Origin: Verrucomicrobiales bacterium
GTDB taxonomy: Bacteria > Verrucomicrobiota > Verrucomicrobiia > Limisphaerales > F1-12-MAGs170
NCBI GenBank assembly: GCA_005777315.1
Contig: SXMN01000071.1
Span: forward strand, 1-50,892
DNA length: 50,892 bases
Direction of reading: 5' to 3'
This document shows, piece after piece, positions 27,412-34,726 of this stretch. The first letter of the stretch is position 1, and each line of letters starts with the position of its first letter. The position numbers were made by a program, and so were the translations under genes. The notes beneath the pieces are model-generated. The model saw nothing but the letters and a program-made list of their open reading frames with translations. It searched no databases and was not told the DNA's origin.

Positions 27412-28262
27412 TCACTCGAACTGAAGAGCCGTCTCAAGTAGGCAAGGCTTTGAGTGGCCCACACAGCCTCCTTGTTGATGGTATCATCGATCCGAGGCTC
27501 GGGAGGTGTCCACAACTCCAGGATCGCCGTGGCACATTTGCCGTAGGGCGCCAGTTGACTCAACAACCCTGGCAGATCGAGCATCCCTCCTCCAGCCGGA
27601 CGACCTGTGATGGTGAATCCCATGAGATATGGAAGGCGTTCAATGCCAAAATCTTTTACATGCAAGTTCACGGTGTAAGGAGCCAGGACCGCTGCGACAG
27701 CTTCGATGCCTTCACCGCTTCCAAGCGAATTGGAAGTATCCAGGCAGATGCCGACGCGATCGGTGCCCGCTGATTCCACGATTGTGCGCAAGGTTCCGGC
27801 ATTGAATCGATCGTGGTTCTCGATCCCAAGTGTCAACCCATTCAATAACGGTGTCACTTCCCGCAACACGGCTGAAACCTCCCCCGGCGACGGATGATAC
27901 CCCGAGTCATCGATGATGAAGCGAATGAGGGTCGCTCCCAAACGGCGGGCGACGGAAGCGTAGGCTGTCACTTGCTCAACACGCAGACCTCGCCCTCCAA
28001 CCTCAAGCCGGACGCCGTCACGCCGGGCGCGCCCAGCAAGTCGGTCGATTCTCGCGTCATCGAAAGTGTGGAGAGGCAGGTTGTCGCCAATTTGCAGCAG
28101 CTTCACGCCATGTTCGAGGGCTTTGTCGAGCAGCCCATGCTCATCCATGGGGCGGGGCGGTTCGTGCCCGCGCACTCCCACGGCCCATCCGTACGTGTAA
28201 CTGCTGATGCCGAGACAGATGTTCCTCGTTCGTCGTTCGTCGTTCGTGGGCATCGTGGGCAT
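27402..28262 (-). CDS. Xylose-isomerase-like TIM-barrel protein (sugar isomerase/epimerase or decarboxylase)
   Basis: This is an AP-endonuclease-2/xylose-isomerase-like TIM barrel with metal-site segments in the usual order: LGIENHDRF, GICLDTSNSLG, VNLHVKDFGI and ILELWTPP. The late stretch FTITGRPAGGGMLDLPGLL is the kind seen in ketoacid-sugar decarboxylases of the OiaC type and in related epimerases. The start lies in tandem repeats (28226-28268), so MPTMPTNDERRTRN is unreliable and a start a few codons inside is possible. It is downstream of the PGDH-like oxidoreductase (151-bp gap, same strand). Together they could oxidise and then decarboxylate or isomerise an acid sugar such as D-apionate; this is inference. 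Confidence 0.8.
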   Translation of the reverse strand: MPTMPTNDERRTRNICLGISSYTYGWAVGVRGHEPPRPMDEHGLLDKALEHGVKLLQIGDNLPLHTFDDARIDRLAGRARRDGVRLEVGGRGLRVEQVTAYASVARRLGATLIRFIIDDSGYHPSPGEVSAVLREVTPLLNGLTLGIENHDRFNAGTLRTIVESAGTDRVGICLDTSNSLGSGEGIEAVAAVLAPYTVNLHVKDFGIERLPYLMGFTITGRPAGGGMLDLPGLLSQLAPYGKCATAILELWTPPEPRIDDTINKEAVWATQSLAYLRRLFSSSDTY

Positions 28263-28268
28263 CGTGGG
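28226..28268. repeat. 7-bp and 9-bp tandem repeats at the start of the TIM-barrel gene
   Basis: TCGTTCG occurs three times (28226-28246) and is followed by two full copies plus a partial copy of TGGGCATCG (28247-28268). The 9-bp unit holds the start codon and adds an MPT triplet per copy in frame. The 7-bp unit would shift the frame if its number changed. Confidence 0.9.
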
Positions 28269-28413
28269 GAGTTCAGGATCGGTGAGCCTGGAGTTTATCT
28301 GCGTGTAATTTGGCTGGCGCGTTTGAACTCATGGATTTCATCGTCGGTGTATTGTTTGTTCTGGGGCTGTGCAACCAGCCACGCACAACGAACAACCAGC
28401 AGCAATCAACGAA

Positions 28414-29244
28414 CTACTTCTGCGTAATATCCCGCACTTGTTCGCGTATATCGGCAGGCTCAAAAATCTTTTGCCAGCCTTCTTTGAACAGGACCGGTTT
28501 GGCGCGTTTGCTGATCTTGTAGGCGGCGTCGGAAAATGTGCCGTTCACTTCCCCAAAGAGCACGGCGATCTGGATTCTCAGATGGCCGAGCACGAAATCA
28601 CGCACGGCGTCCTTCGGCACGCCGGCAGCCACCAATCGGTCGTGACCTTCCTTGACCACCTCCATGCAGGTCTGCGCAAGGGTTTCCACCAGGGCTGGCT
28701 CAAGCATGGCCATTTGTTCCAAGGTCACCCGATGAGCGCGGCTGACGGGCGCATACATCGCCTTTGAGACTTCCAAACCCAGTTCGTAGTAACTCTCGGA
28801 GCCCCACATCAGCGCGACGACGATTCCTTGTTTCGCAGAAATGCCGCCATAAAAATCACGGAACGCACCTTCGGTCGGTTCCCAGTTGAATACAGATGGG
28901 TGGCATGGATGCGCGATGACGCAGCCAATGTCTTCGCGACGCGGCAACTGGTTATCGAGTGGCGCTGCTGGATCGAGCGTCATGAGCAGCGATCCCGGCT
29001 TCATCGATGGAACCACCTCCCGTGCGACGGTTCCTATGGCGACGTCCGGAACAGCGAGAATGACCACGTCTCCGGCCGGCACGGCAGTGGCCTGGTCTGA
29101 CAGTTTGACACCGCGCTGACGCAGGTTGTCGATGCCTTTGGGCGACACTTCGAGGTAATGGACCGTGTAATTTGTCTTGAGAAAGTTGTCTGTGAGACGG
29201 CAGCCCATTTTGCCGCCGGCGCCGATCAGGGTGATGGTTTTCAT
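28414..29244 (-). CDS. PGDH-like NAD(P)-dependent oxidoreductase (possible apionate oxidoisomerase relative)
   Basis: A Rossmann fold opens the protein: LIGAGGKMGCRLTDNF (residues 6-21) and VILAVPDVAIG. The C-terminal helical part resembles the phosphogluconate-dehydrogenase-like C-terminal domain (HPCHPSVFN, GISAKQGIVVALMWG, RVTLEQMAMLEPALVETLAQ). That family includes D-apionate oxidoisomerase (ApnO), as far as I recall. Neighbours are a TolB-like gene 36 bp upstream and an OiaC-like TIM barrel downstream. The pair could turn D-apionate into a 3-oxo acid and then a four-carbon ketose. The assignment is tentative; another 2- or 3-hydroxyacid substrate is equally possible. Confidence 0.78.
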   Translation of the reverse strand: MKTITLIGAGGKMGCRLTDNFLKTNYTVHYLEVSPKGIDNLRQRGVKLSDQATAVPAGDVVILAVPDVAIGTVAREVVPSMKPGSLLMTLDPAAPLDNQLPRREDIGCVIAHPCHPSVFNWEPTEGAFRDFYGGISAKQGIVVALMWGSESYYELGLEVSKAMYAPVSRAHRVTLEQMAMLEPALVETLAQTCMEVVKEGHDRLVAAGVPKDAVRDFVLGHLRIQIAVLFGEVNGTFSDAAYKISKRAKPVLFKEGWQKIFEPADIREQVRDITQK

Positions 29245-29280
29245 TTGTTTATAGTTCGTGATAGTTTGATGGTTGTTGGG

Positions 29281-30231
29281 TCAGCGGACCAGGGGTTTCC
29301 AACTCGCCCGACTTCCGTCGATGGCCATCTGAAAGCCGAGAGATTCGATCAAAGTTGGTTCACCACCATCCGGACGGATGACCCATACAGGGCGTTTGTC
29401 GGGAGGTTTCTCCGAGTAAATCTTCAACATGCGCTCCTTGTTGCTCCAGTAACGCTCATCGGTGCGACGGAAGGAAATCCACCTTCCGTCAGGCGACCAT
29501 GCGCTGGGTGTGCAGACACTCGATCCTCCGAACACGGTCAGTTGTCGCTGTCCGGTTCCATCGACGCCGATGATGAACAGTTCGAGCGCGCCACCGGCTG
29601 GGAATGAAAAGACAATCTGCTTTGAATCCGGGGACCAGTTCGGAAATGTCGCGCCAACTTTGCTCGTGCTTTGAACGACACGGCGCTTGTTCGCTCCGTT
29701 CCAATCCATCACATAAACCGTTACGCCGCCTTCGGGCGGATGGCCGGTGTAGCAAATCAGTTTGCCGTCGGGAGAAAATGCAGGGTCATGGCCTTCGCCA
29801 AGGATAAGTTCGTCCGTGCCATCTGGCTTGATGCTGGCCATCTCCGGCCTGTCACCGTGTTTGCCAAAGACGATCCGCTCGCCCGTTGGAGTCTTTTGCC
29901 AGCTCGGCATGTAACAAACAGCCGGGGTGCGATTGAGTCGGCGCACATTCGCACCGCTGGCATTCATGATCCAAAGGTTCGTCGAGTTTTCCCGATCGCT
30001 CATGAAGCAAATGTACCTGGCATCGGGCGACCAGCAGGGGTAGCGGTCCTCCGATTTCGGCGAGCGCGAGACGTTGAACATGTCACCTGTGGTGGGGGCT
30101 GCGATGAACACCTCGGTGTCTCCCGTGCGGACGGAGGTGACGAGCAGTTTGTGACTGGAGAGGTCTGCGGCCGCCAGAGGCTGGAGCGCTGCCATCAAAC
30201 TGGCCGCGATAATGGTTCCAATCTTCGTCAT
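29281..30231 (-). CDS. Secreted TolB-like WD40 beta-propeller
   Basis: A signal peptide (about residues 1-22) precedes a series of PD40/TolB blades, each with a W/F-SPD motif (YPCWSPDARYICFMSD, DPAFSPDGKLICYT, FPNWSPDSKQIVFS, PSAWSPDGRWISFR). No catalytic domain follows, so it is probably a binding propeller in the periplasm rather than a peptidase. Stand-alone PD40 proteins often sit beside sugar oxidoreductases in Verrucomicrobia, and here it is the first gene of a likely three-gene unit with the PGDH-like and TIM-barrel genes. The ligand is unknown. Confidence 0.85.
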   Translation of the reverse strand: MTKIGTIIAASLMAALQPLAAADLSSHKLLVTSVRTGDTEVFIAAPTTGDMFNVSRSPKSEDRYPCWSPDARYICFMSDRENSTNLWIMNASGANVRRLNRTPAVCYMPSWQKTPTGERIVFGKHGDRPEMASIKPDGTDELILGEGHDPAFSPDGKLICYTGHPPEGGVTVYVMDWNGANKRRVVQSTSKVGATFPNWSPDSKQIVFSFPAGGALELFIIGVDGTGQRQLTVFGGSSVCTPSAWSPDGRWISFRRTDERYWSNKERMLKIYSEKPPDKRPVWVIRPDGGEPTLIESLGFQMAIDGSRASWKPLVR

Positions 30232-30384
30232 GATTCGATTCAGGCAATCAAGCTACGGGAGCGGTCCGTCGTTCGACTAGAACGTCCTGATACGATTTCC
30301 TGAATCATTTTTCAGGTGCCGGATCACGGCTGGTCTGTTCAGAAAAGACCACAGAAGTGCGGCATTGTGGCCGGACACGCCTGT

Positions 30385-31791
30385 TCAGGGTTTGAGTTCC
30401 TGTAGTAGTTTTACCGCAGCGGCGACGAGCCGTTCACCACAACCCGGCTCCAACGGGCACGTGGTGGGCTCGTAGTTGCCTTCCTCGAAGGCGCGGCGCG
30501 TGGGGATGTAGAAATCCAGATCGTTGGCCAGCGAGACCACCATCGTGCGGCGGAAGGGCGACGCGGCCTTGATGGCGATGCCCAGCTCCGTGAAGATCTC
30601 GTGCGGCAAGGTGACGAGCGCGGTGTCGGCGTCGAACCGCACGACCTGTACCTCCTGCGGCAACCGCCCATCATGCCGTTCCCAGAATTGTTTTTGGAAA
30701 ATCTTCCGCCAGGCGTCCACAACCACCAGAAACGCCGCGCCGTTCTGGTCCAACGTCTCCATCACTTTCTTCGCAGCATTAATCTCCTTGTAGCTGATGG
30801 GCGTCACCGGCGCCATCACGACCGCCGAGCGCACCGCGAACAAACCGGGCTTCACCGCGCTCGCGTAAGGCAGATTCGTCAAAGCCACCTGCGCCATTGC
30901 GCGGCCGATGGCGGGCGACACGTTCGTCCAGTGCTGCGGGTCAGGATCGAACGGGTTCAGATGATTCACATCGCCCGCGCAGCCTTCGCCGAAGATGGAA
31001 ACGAACTTGGGACCGAACGCCGCCGTGAGATTGGTCTGCAAGTGACCGGGGAAATCCGCGCCGAACGCCGGTCCGCCATACACCGCCGTGTGCATGGCGA
31101 AGACGGCGAGCGAGCCGAGTCCTTCCGTGGAGCCGGCGCGGCGCGCGAGCAGGAATGGAAAGTCGGTGTCCACCGGACCGGCCGAGCGAAAGATGTTGGT
31201 GTCGCCCTTGCGCGGAATCCAGCCGACCGAGCCGTCTTTCATCCAGTAACGGCGATTGAAGGCCACACCTTCGAGGCGCGGGATGACGACTTCGAGCGAC
31301 GCCGGCTGGCGATTCGACCAGGCGACGGCGATGACGGCCGCCCAGCGCTCGATGAGTTGCCGACGATAATCGATCGGTTCGTGCGGATCGATTCCGTTGT
31401 TCGCCTTCAACGCGCGTTGGTGGAGAAACTGGCGCAACGGCCCGAGATACTCCGGCCCGCCGTGCGTGTGCGTGGCGGTGATGACGATGTTGCCGACGGG
31501 AATCCCGGTGACCTTGCTGGCTTGCAGGCGGGCGAGATCGGTGAGGTCGCGCGGCACGGAACAGAGATCGTTCCCGACGAATGCAAACGTCGTCCCGCCG
31601 TCCTGCACGACCATCGCCTTGGTCATCAGCGGGTCGTTGACGCCGGTGCTGATGAGTTCGGTGTAATTGCCCGCGCGCCGCCAACCGACCGGCGGTGTGA
31701 TGTCGGCGGACGCGAAGCCCACTCGGAATTCGGCGGCGAGTGAAAGCGCGGACGCGAACAAGACAACGACGGTGAAGACGTTCAGGGTCAT
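30385..31791 (-). CDS. Neutral/alkaline ceramidase-like protein (copy 2, last gene of coupled operon)
   Basis: A signal peptide (about 1-19) precedes a ceramidase N-terminal-like fold: GFASADITPPVGW, then VITATHTHGGPEY with the zinc-binding HxH near 108-110, and GEGCAGDVNHLNP resembling the family GDVSPN motif. True neutral ceramidases hydrolyse ceramide amides. Bacterial relatives in Verrucomicrobia are numerous and mostly uncharacterised, so substrate and activity are not fixed. Its ATG overlaps the stop of the DUF4832 gene (ATGA), making it the fourth gene of a tightly coupled set. It and the 33308-34726 paralogue differ enough to be separate functions. Confidence 0.87.
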   Translation of the reverse strand: MTLNVFTVVVLFASALSLAAEFRVGFASADITPPVGWRRAGNYTELISTGVNDPLMTKAMVVQDGGTTFAFVGNDLCSVPRDLTDLARLQASKVTGIPVGNIVITATHTHGGPEYLGPLRQFLHQRALKANNGIDPHEPIDYRRQLIERWAAVIAVAWSNRQPASLEVVIPRLEGVAFNRRYWMKDGSVGWIPRKGDTNIFRSAGPVDTDFPFLLARRAGSTEGLGSLAVFAMHTAVYGGPAFGADFPGHLQTNLTAAFGPKFVSIFGEGCAGDVNHLNPFDPDPQHWTNVSPAIGRAMAQVALTNLPYASAVKPGLFAVRSAVVMAPVTPISYKEINAAKKVMETLDQNGAAFLVVVDAWRKIFQKQFWERHDGRLPQEVQVVRFDADTALVTLPHEIFTELGIAIKAASPFRRTMVVSLANDLDFYIPTRRAFEEGNYEPTTCPLEPGCGERLVAAAVKLLQELKP

Positions 31792-33311
31792 GGAAGGACG
31801 ATTTTTCCGAGCGTGAGCCAGCCGGGGCGGTCGCGGTCTTGATCAGTGTTGGCGAAGCGGAGCGGACGCCCGCCTTTGAGCGGGTTGGGGATGCCGAGCA
31901 GCAACTTGATCTCACCGGCGGGAACCTTGGTGAGGTCGAGTGTCACGGATCGCGAGTCGCTGGCTGCGGGCAGAAGCGTCTTCAAAGTAAAGGGCAGTTC
32001 AGCGACGAACTCGCTCCCGGTGGAGCTGACGGCCATGAGCTGCACCGGCCAGTCGGCGTAGAACGGCGCGACGCCGCGATTCGTAATCGTCACGGCGACT
32101 TCGAGCGCGCGACCCTTCAACGCCGTGGTGGCCTGCACGACCTGCAATTCGTAGCCGAGGCTCCGCGCCGCCGCGAGGGCGCGCTCGCGTTCGTCGGGCG
32201 CGAGCGGACTGGAAGTGCTGGTGTCCATGAGCCAGGTAGCGTGCGTTTCGCGGACGCATTGGGCGAAATCCTGACCCTCCTTGCAGCCGTCTGTCTTCCA
32301 CAAGCATGGCCAAAGTTCGGGCCGGATCTCGCCGCCAATGGGTGCAGTCTGCCAGCGGTCCATCGCAGCCGGGCCGGCTTTCCGCAGGGCCGCGAGATAA
32401 AACCAGTCATCCGGTTTGCGGCCGGTCTCCAGGGTGGCCCAGGCGAAGGAATCGTCGTGATAACCAAGCTTCCGCTGGCCGTTTGGCGCGTGGGCATAAT
32501 CCTTTTCCCCCGCCGGATAGCGCAACAGCACCGGCGTCTTCTTGAACGCGGCTTCGTAGGCGTCCATGACTTCCGCCTGCACCGTCTTGGACGCGAACCA
32601 TTCCGAATGCGGATGGCAGTGCCATTCGCCCCACGTGCCGAGCAGGCCGGCGGTGATGAAGCCGATGCGCGGGTCGCCGTCGTAACGCGCGCCGAGCGCC
32701 GCGATGAAGTTCGTGAGCGCCGCGCGCAGACGGGGGTCCTCGTAATCCGGCGTGTGGTCGAGCGCGGGCGGGAACGGTTGGGTGTTGGTGTTGGTCCAAG
32801 CCCGCACTTTCACGCCGGCTTGCACGAGATACGCCGGCACGCCGCTCGGCTTGCGCGGGTATTCCATGTAGATGCGGAAGACGCTCTGGCAACCGCGCGA
32901 GGCGATGCCGTCGAGCAGTTGCTCCATCGGCGTCCAGTTGAAGTTCGTCGGCCCGGTCATCATCGAGGCGAGCGACAGATAGTTGAACTCCAGCGAATGC
33001 GGAAAATCCCGCCCCTGGCCGGCGTAAGGGACGAAGCCCTTGAGGGGATTGTCCGCGGGCGCAGGCGCGTAGGCGGGTCGGAAAATAATCGGCTCGGCGG
33101 CGGGAGCAGTCCCGACGAGGAACAGCAGGAAGAGACACCGAAGACACAGAACCGAGAGGAGACGGATGCCTCCGCCAGGTTTTGGACTGCGCCAGCCCTC
33201 TGGCGCTTTCTCTTTTGCTGGGCGGTCCAATAGCGGCAGAGGACTGCCGCACTCCAAGACGCTGCCGCGCCTCACCCAATTCCGCTCTGTGCCTTTCTTG
33301 GTCTGATTCAT
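31788..33311 (-). CDS. DUF4832 glycosidase-like TIM-barrel protein
   Basis: From the ATG at 33311 the protein has a repeat-derived N-terminal extension of about 45 residues and then a hydrophobic signal segment (LLSVLCLRCLFLLFLVGTAPA). A TIM-barrel domain follows (NPLKGFVPY, FRIYMEYP, IGFITAGLLGTWGEWHCHPH) and a C-terminal DUF4832 beta domain completes it (VAVTITNRGVAPFYADWPVQ). DUF4832 proteins resemble family 42/2 glycosidases, and the E in LLGTWGEWH is a possible catalytic acid; the enzyme activity is unproven. Both ends overlap their neighbours by ATGA. The frame stays open upstream to 33539, but only 33311 fits the coupling. Confidence 0.85.
   Translation of the reverse strand: MNQTKKGTERNWVRRGSVLECGSPLPLLDRPAKEKAPEGWRSPKPGGGIRLLSVLCLRCLFLLFLVGTAPAAEPIIFRPAYAPAPADNPLKGFVPYAGQGRDFPHSLEFNYLSLASMMTGPTNFNWTPMEQLLDGIASRGCQSVFRIYMEYPRKPSGVPAYLVQAGVKVRAWTNTNTQPFPPALDHTPDYEDPRLRAALTNFIAALGARYDGDPRIGFITAGLLGTWGEWHCHPHSEWFASKTVQAEVMDAYEAAFKKTPVLLRYPAGEKDYAHAPNGQRKLGYHDDSFAWATLETGRKPDDWFYLAALRKAGPAAMDRWQTAPIGGEIRPELWPCLWKTDGCKEGQDFAQCVRETHATWLMDTSTSSPLAPDERERALAAARSLGYELQVVQATTALKGRALEVAVTITNRGVAPFYADWPVQLMAVSSTGSEFVAELPFTLKTLLPAASDSRSVTLDLTKVPAGEIKLLLGIPNPLKGGRPLRFANTDQDRDRPGWLTLGKIVLP
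33182..33250. repeat. Twin-hairpin REP-like element inside the DUF4832 leader
   Basis: GCGCCAG (33189-33195) pairs with CTGGCGC (33200-33206) over four bases. GCGGCAG (33233-33239) pairs with CTGCCGC (33244-33250) over four bases. An outer TTGGAC (33182-33187) can pair with GTCCAA (33225-33230). On the minus strand it is translated in frame as ECGSPLPLLDRPAKEKAPEG. Two perfect hairpins in one short element are typical of REP/BIME repeats. Confidence 0.8.
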
Positions 33312-34726
33312 TTTACCTTCTCCAACAGCTTCAGGAACGCATCCGTGATCTCTGGAATCGCATTGGTCACCAGCGGGCTGGTGCGGCCGCGCCAGGTTTC
33401 GTAGGAGCCGGCCGCGTGCGCCTCGGGCGGCGGGATGTAGCCATACCAGCCGTTGGCCATGCTGATGTTGAAGAGCGGTTTCACCGGACTGCGCTGCTTC
33501 AGGTCGAGTCCGCTGATCGCGAAGATTTCCCCCGGCCACTGCGCCACGGCGAGGTCGCCGATGCGAAACACCTGGAGCGGCAAGGCCAGTCGGTCGGGAT
33601 ACTCGGCAAGGATCAATTGCTCGCGAGCGTAGAACTCGCTCCAGGTGCGCAGCTTCAAACGGTCGCGTCCGCCCACGATGCCACGAGCGCGCTCCAGTTC
33701 AGCCGGGGACGGCTTCCGAACGTCGATCTCCAGTTCTGTGCTGGCGACCGACAGCTTCAAGTCGTCGCGATGCGTCAGCGTCTTCACCACGCGATGCACT
33801 TCGCGCGCGACATCCTCGGCGACAATCCGGATCTGCTCGTATGGCTTCTGCGGAGGACGCGCTTTCCGGAAATCGTTGTTGTTGATGTCGCCGCTGGTGC
33901 CGTTGCTCATCAGTGCGACGAAAGCCGGCTCCTGTTTTTCCGCGCCGAGTAGTTCCGTCATCCGCTCGCAGAAGACGCCAGAGTAATCCGCGCTCAGATG
34001 GCCCGGGCCCACGCCGCCGACGTAGTGCAGCGAGTAGTTGGCGAGCAGCGAGAGGGGTCGGCCGTCGGCGTGTTGCACGCTCAGCACGAACACTTCGGGA
34101 TCCACCGGGCCGGAGAAATCACCGTCCACCGCGGGCTCGGGCGAAGACCAGTTCATCTTCACGCGGTCGCCGGTCGCGGCGAGCAGAGTGGTGTAAGTCA
34201 CGTCCGGCTTGACGGTGACTCGGCGGTTGAAGACGTGTTGCGGCACAGAGCCGCTGCCCCAGGCCAAGCGCGCGGGCGCGAGTTGGTTCACGGCAAGGCG
34301 CACGGCATCGGCGATGCGTCGCGGCAGCCACGCGCGATAGGCCGGATCGGGTTCGCTCAGATGCACGCCGCATACGCTGCCCGCGCTGTGCGTGTGCGTG
34401 GTGGAGATGGAAACATGATTCGAGGCCATGCCCGCATGTTGGAAGATCAGCGCCTTCGCGGCATCGAACAGGGCGCGATCGATGAGGCAGGCATCCACGA
34501 GCACGAAGGCCAGCCGCGTCGTACCGTCGTCGAGCACGAGCGCACGGGCGTGGAGTTCGTCGTGGACATGGGTGGCGATGACCGGAGCGGTGCCCCCGTT
34601 GATCTCGATACCGAGCGGCGGCGTGATGTTGGCCTTGGCCGCGCCGGCACGGAGGGTGGCGGCGAAGGAACTGGCGGCGCTGGCGAGTTGGACAGCGATG
34701 AGAATTGTCAGCGTGCACTTCTTCAT
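33308..34726 (-). CDS. Neutral/alkaline ceramidase-like protein (copy 1, second gene of coupled operon)
   Basis: A signal peptide (about 1-23) is followed by AGAAKANITPPLGIEI, VSISTTHTHSAGS (HxH near 111-113) and SNGTSGDINNNDF, the equivalents of the zinc-site and GDVSPN motifs of neutral ceramidases. It lacks the long C-terminal beta domain of the true enzymes. Its ATG overlaps the stop of the PVC dehydrogenase gene and its stop overlaps the DUF4832 start. The four genes probably form one functional unit at the cell envelope, perhaps acting on an amide- or glycoside-bearing lipid or polymer; that role is inference. Confidence 0.87.
   Translation of the reverse strand: MKKCTLTILIAVQLASAASSFAATLRAGAAKANITPPLGIEINGGTAPVIATHVHDELHARALVLDDGTTRLAFVLVDACLIDRALFDAAKALIFQHAGMASNHVSISTTHTHSAGSVCGVHLSEPDPAYRAWLPRRIADAVRLAVNQLAPARLAWGSGSVPQHVFNRRVTVKPDVTYTTLLAATGDRVKMNWSSPEPAVDGDFSGPVDPEVFVLSVQHADGRPLSLLANYSLHYVGGVGPGHLSADYSGVFCERMTELLGAEKQEPAFVALMSNGTSGDINNNDFRKARPPQKPYEQIRIVAEDVAREVHRVVKTLTHRDDLKLSVASTELEIDVRKPSPAELERARGIVGGRDRLKLRTWSEFYAREQLILAEYPDRLALPLQVFRIGDLAVAQWPGEIFAISGLDLKQRSPVKPLFNISMANGWYGYIPPPEAHAAGSYETWRGRTSPLVTNAIPEITDAFLKLLEKVK

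Noticed and set aside
30601..31743. Long open frame opposite the second ceramidase-like gene
   Set aside because: Arg/Glu/Gly-rich product typical of antisense frames in GC-rich DNA; the sense gene has clear motifs.
33312..33539. Upstream extension of the DUF4832 frame
   Set aside because: It lies inside the coupled ceramidase-like gene and the ATGA overlap at 33311 explains the start.
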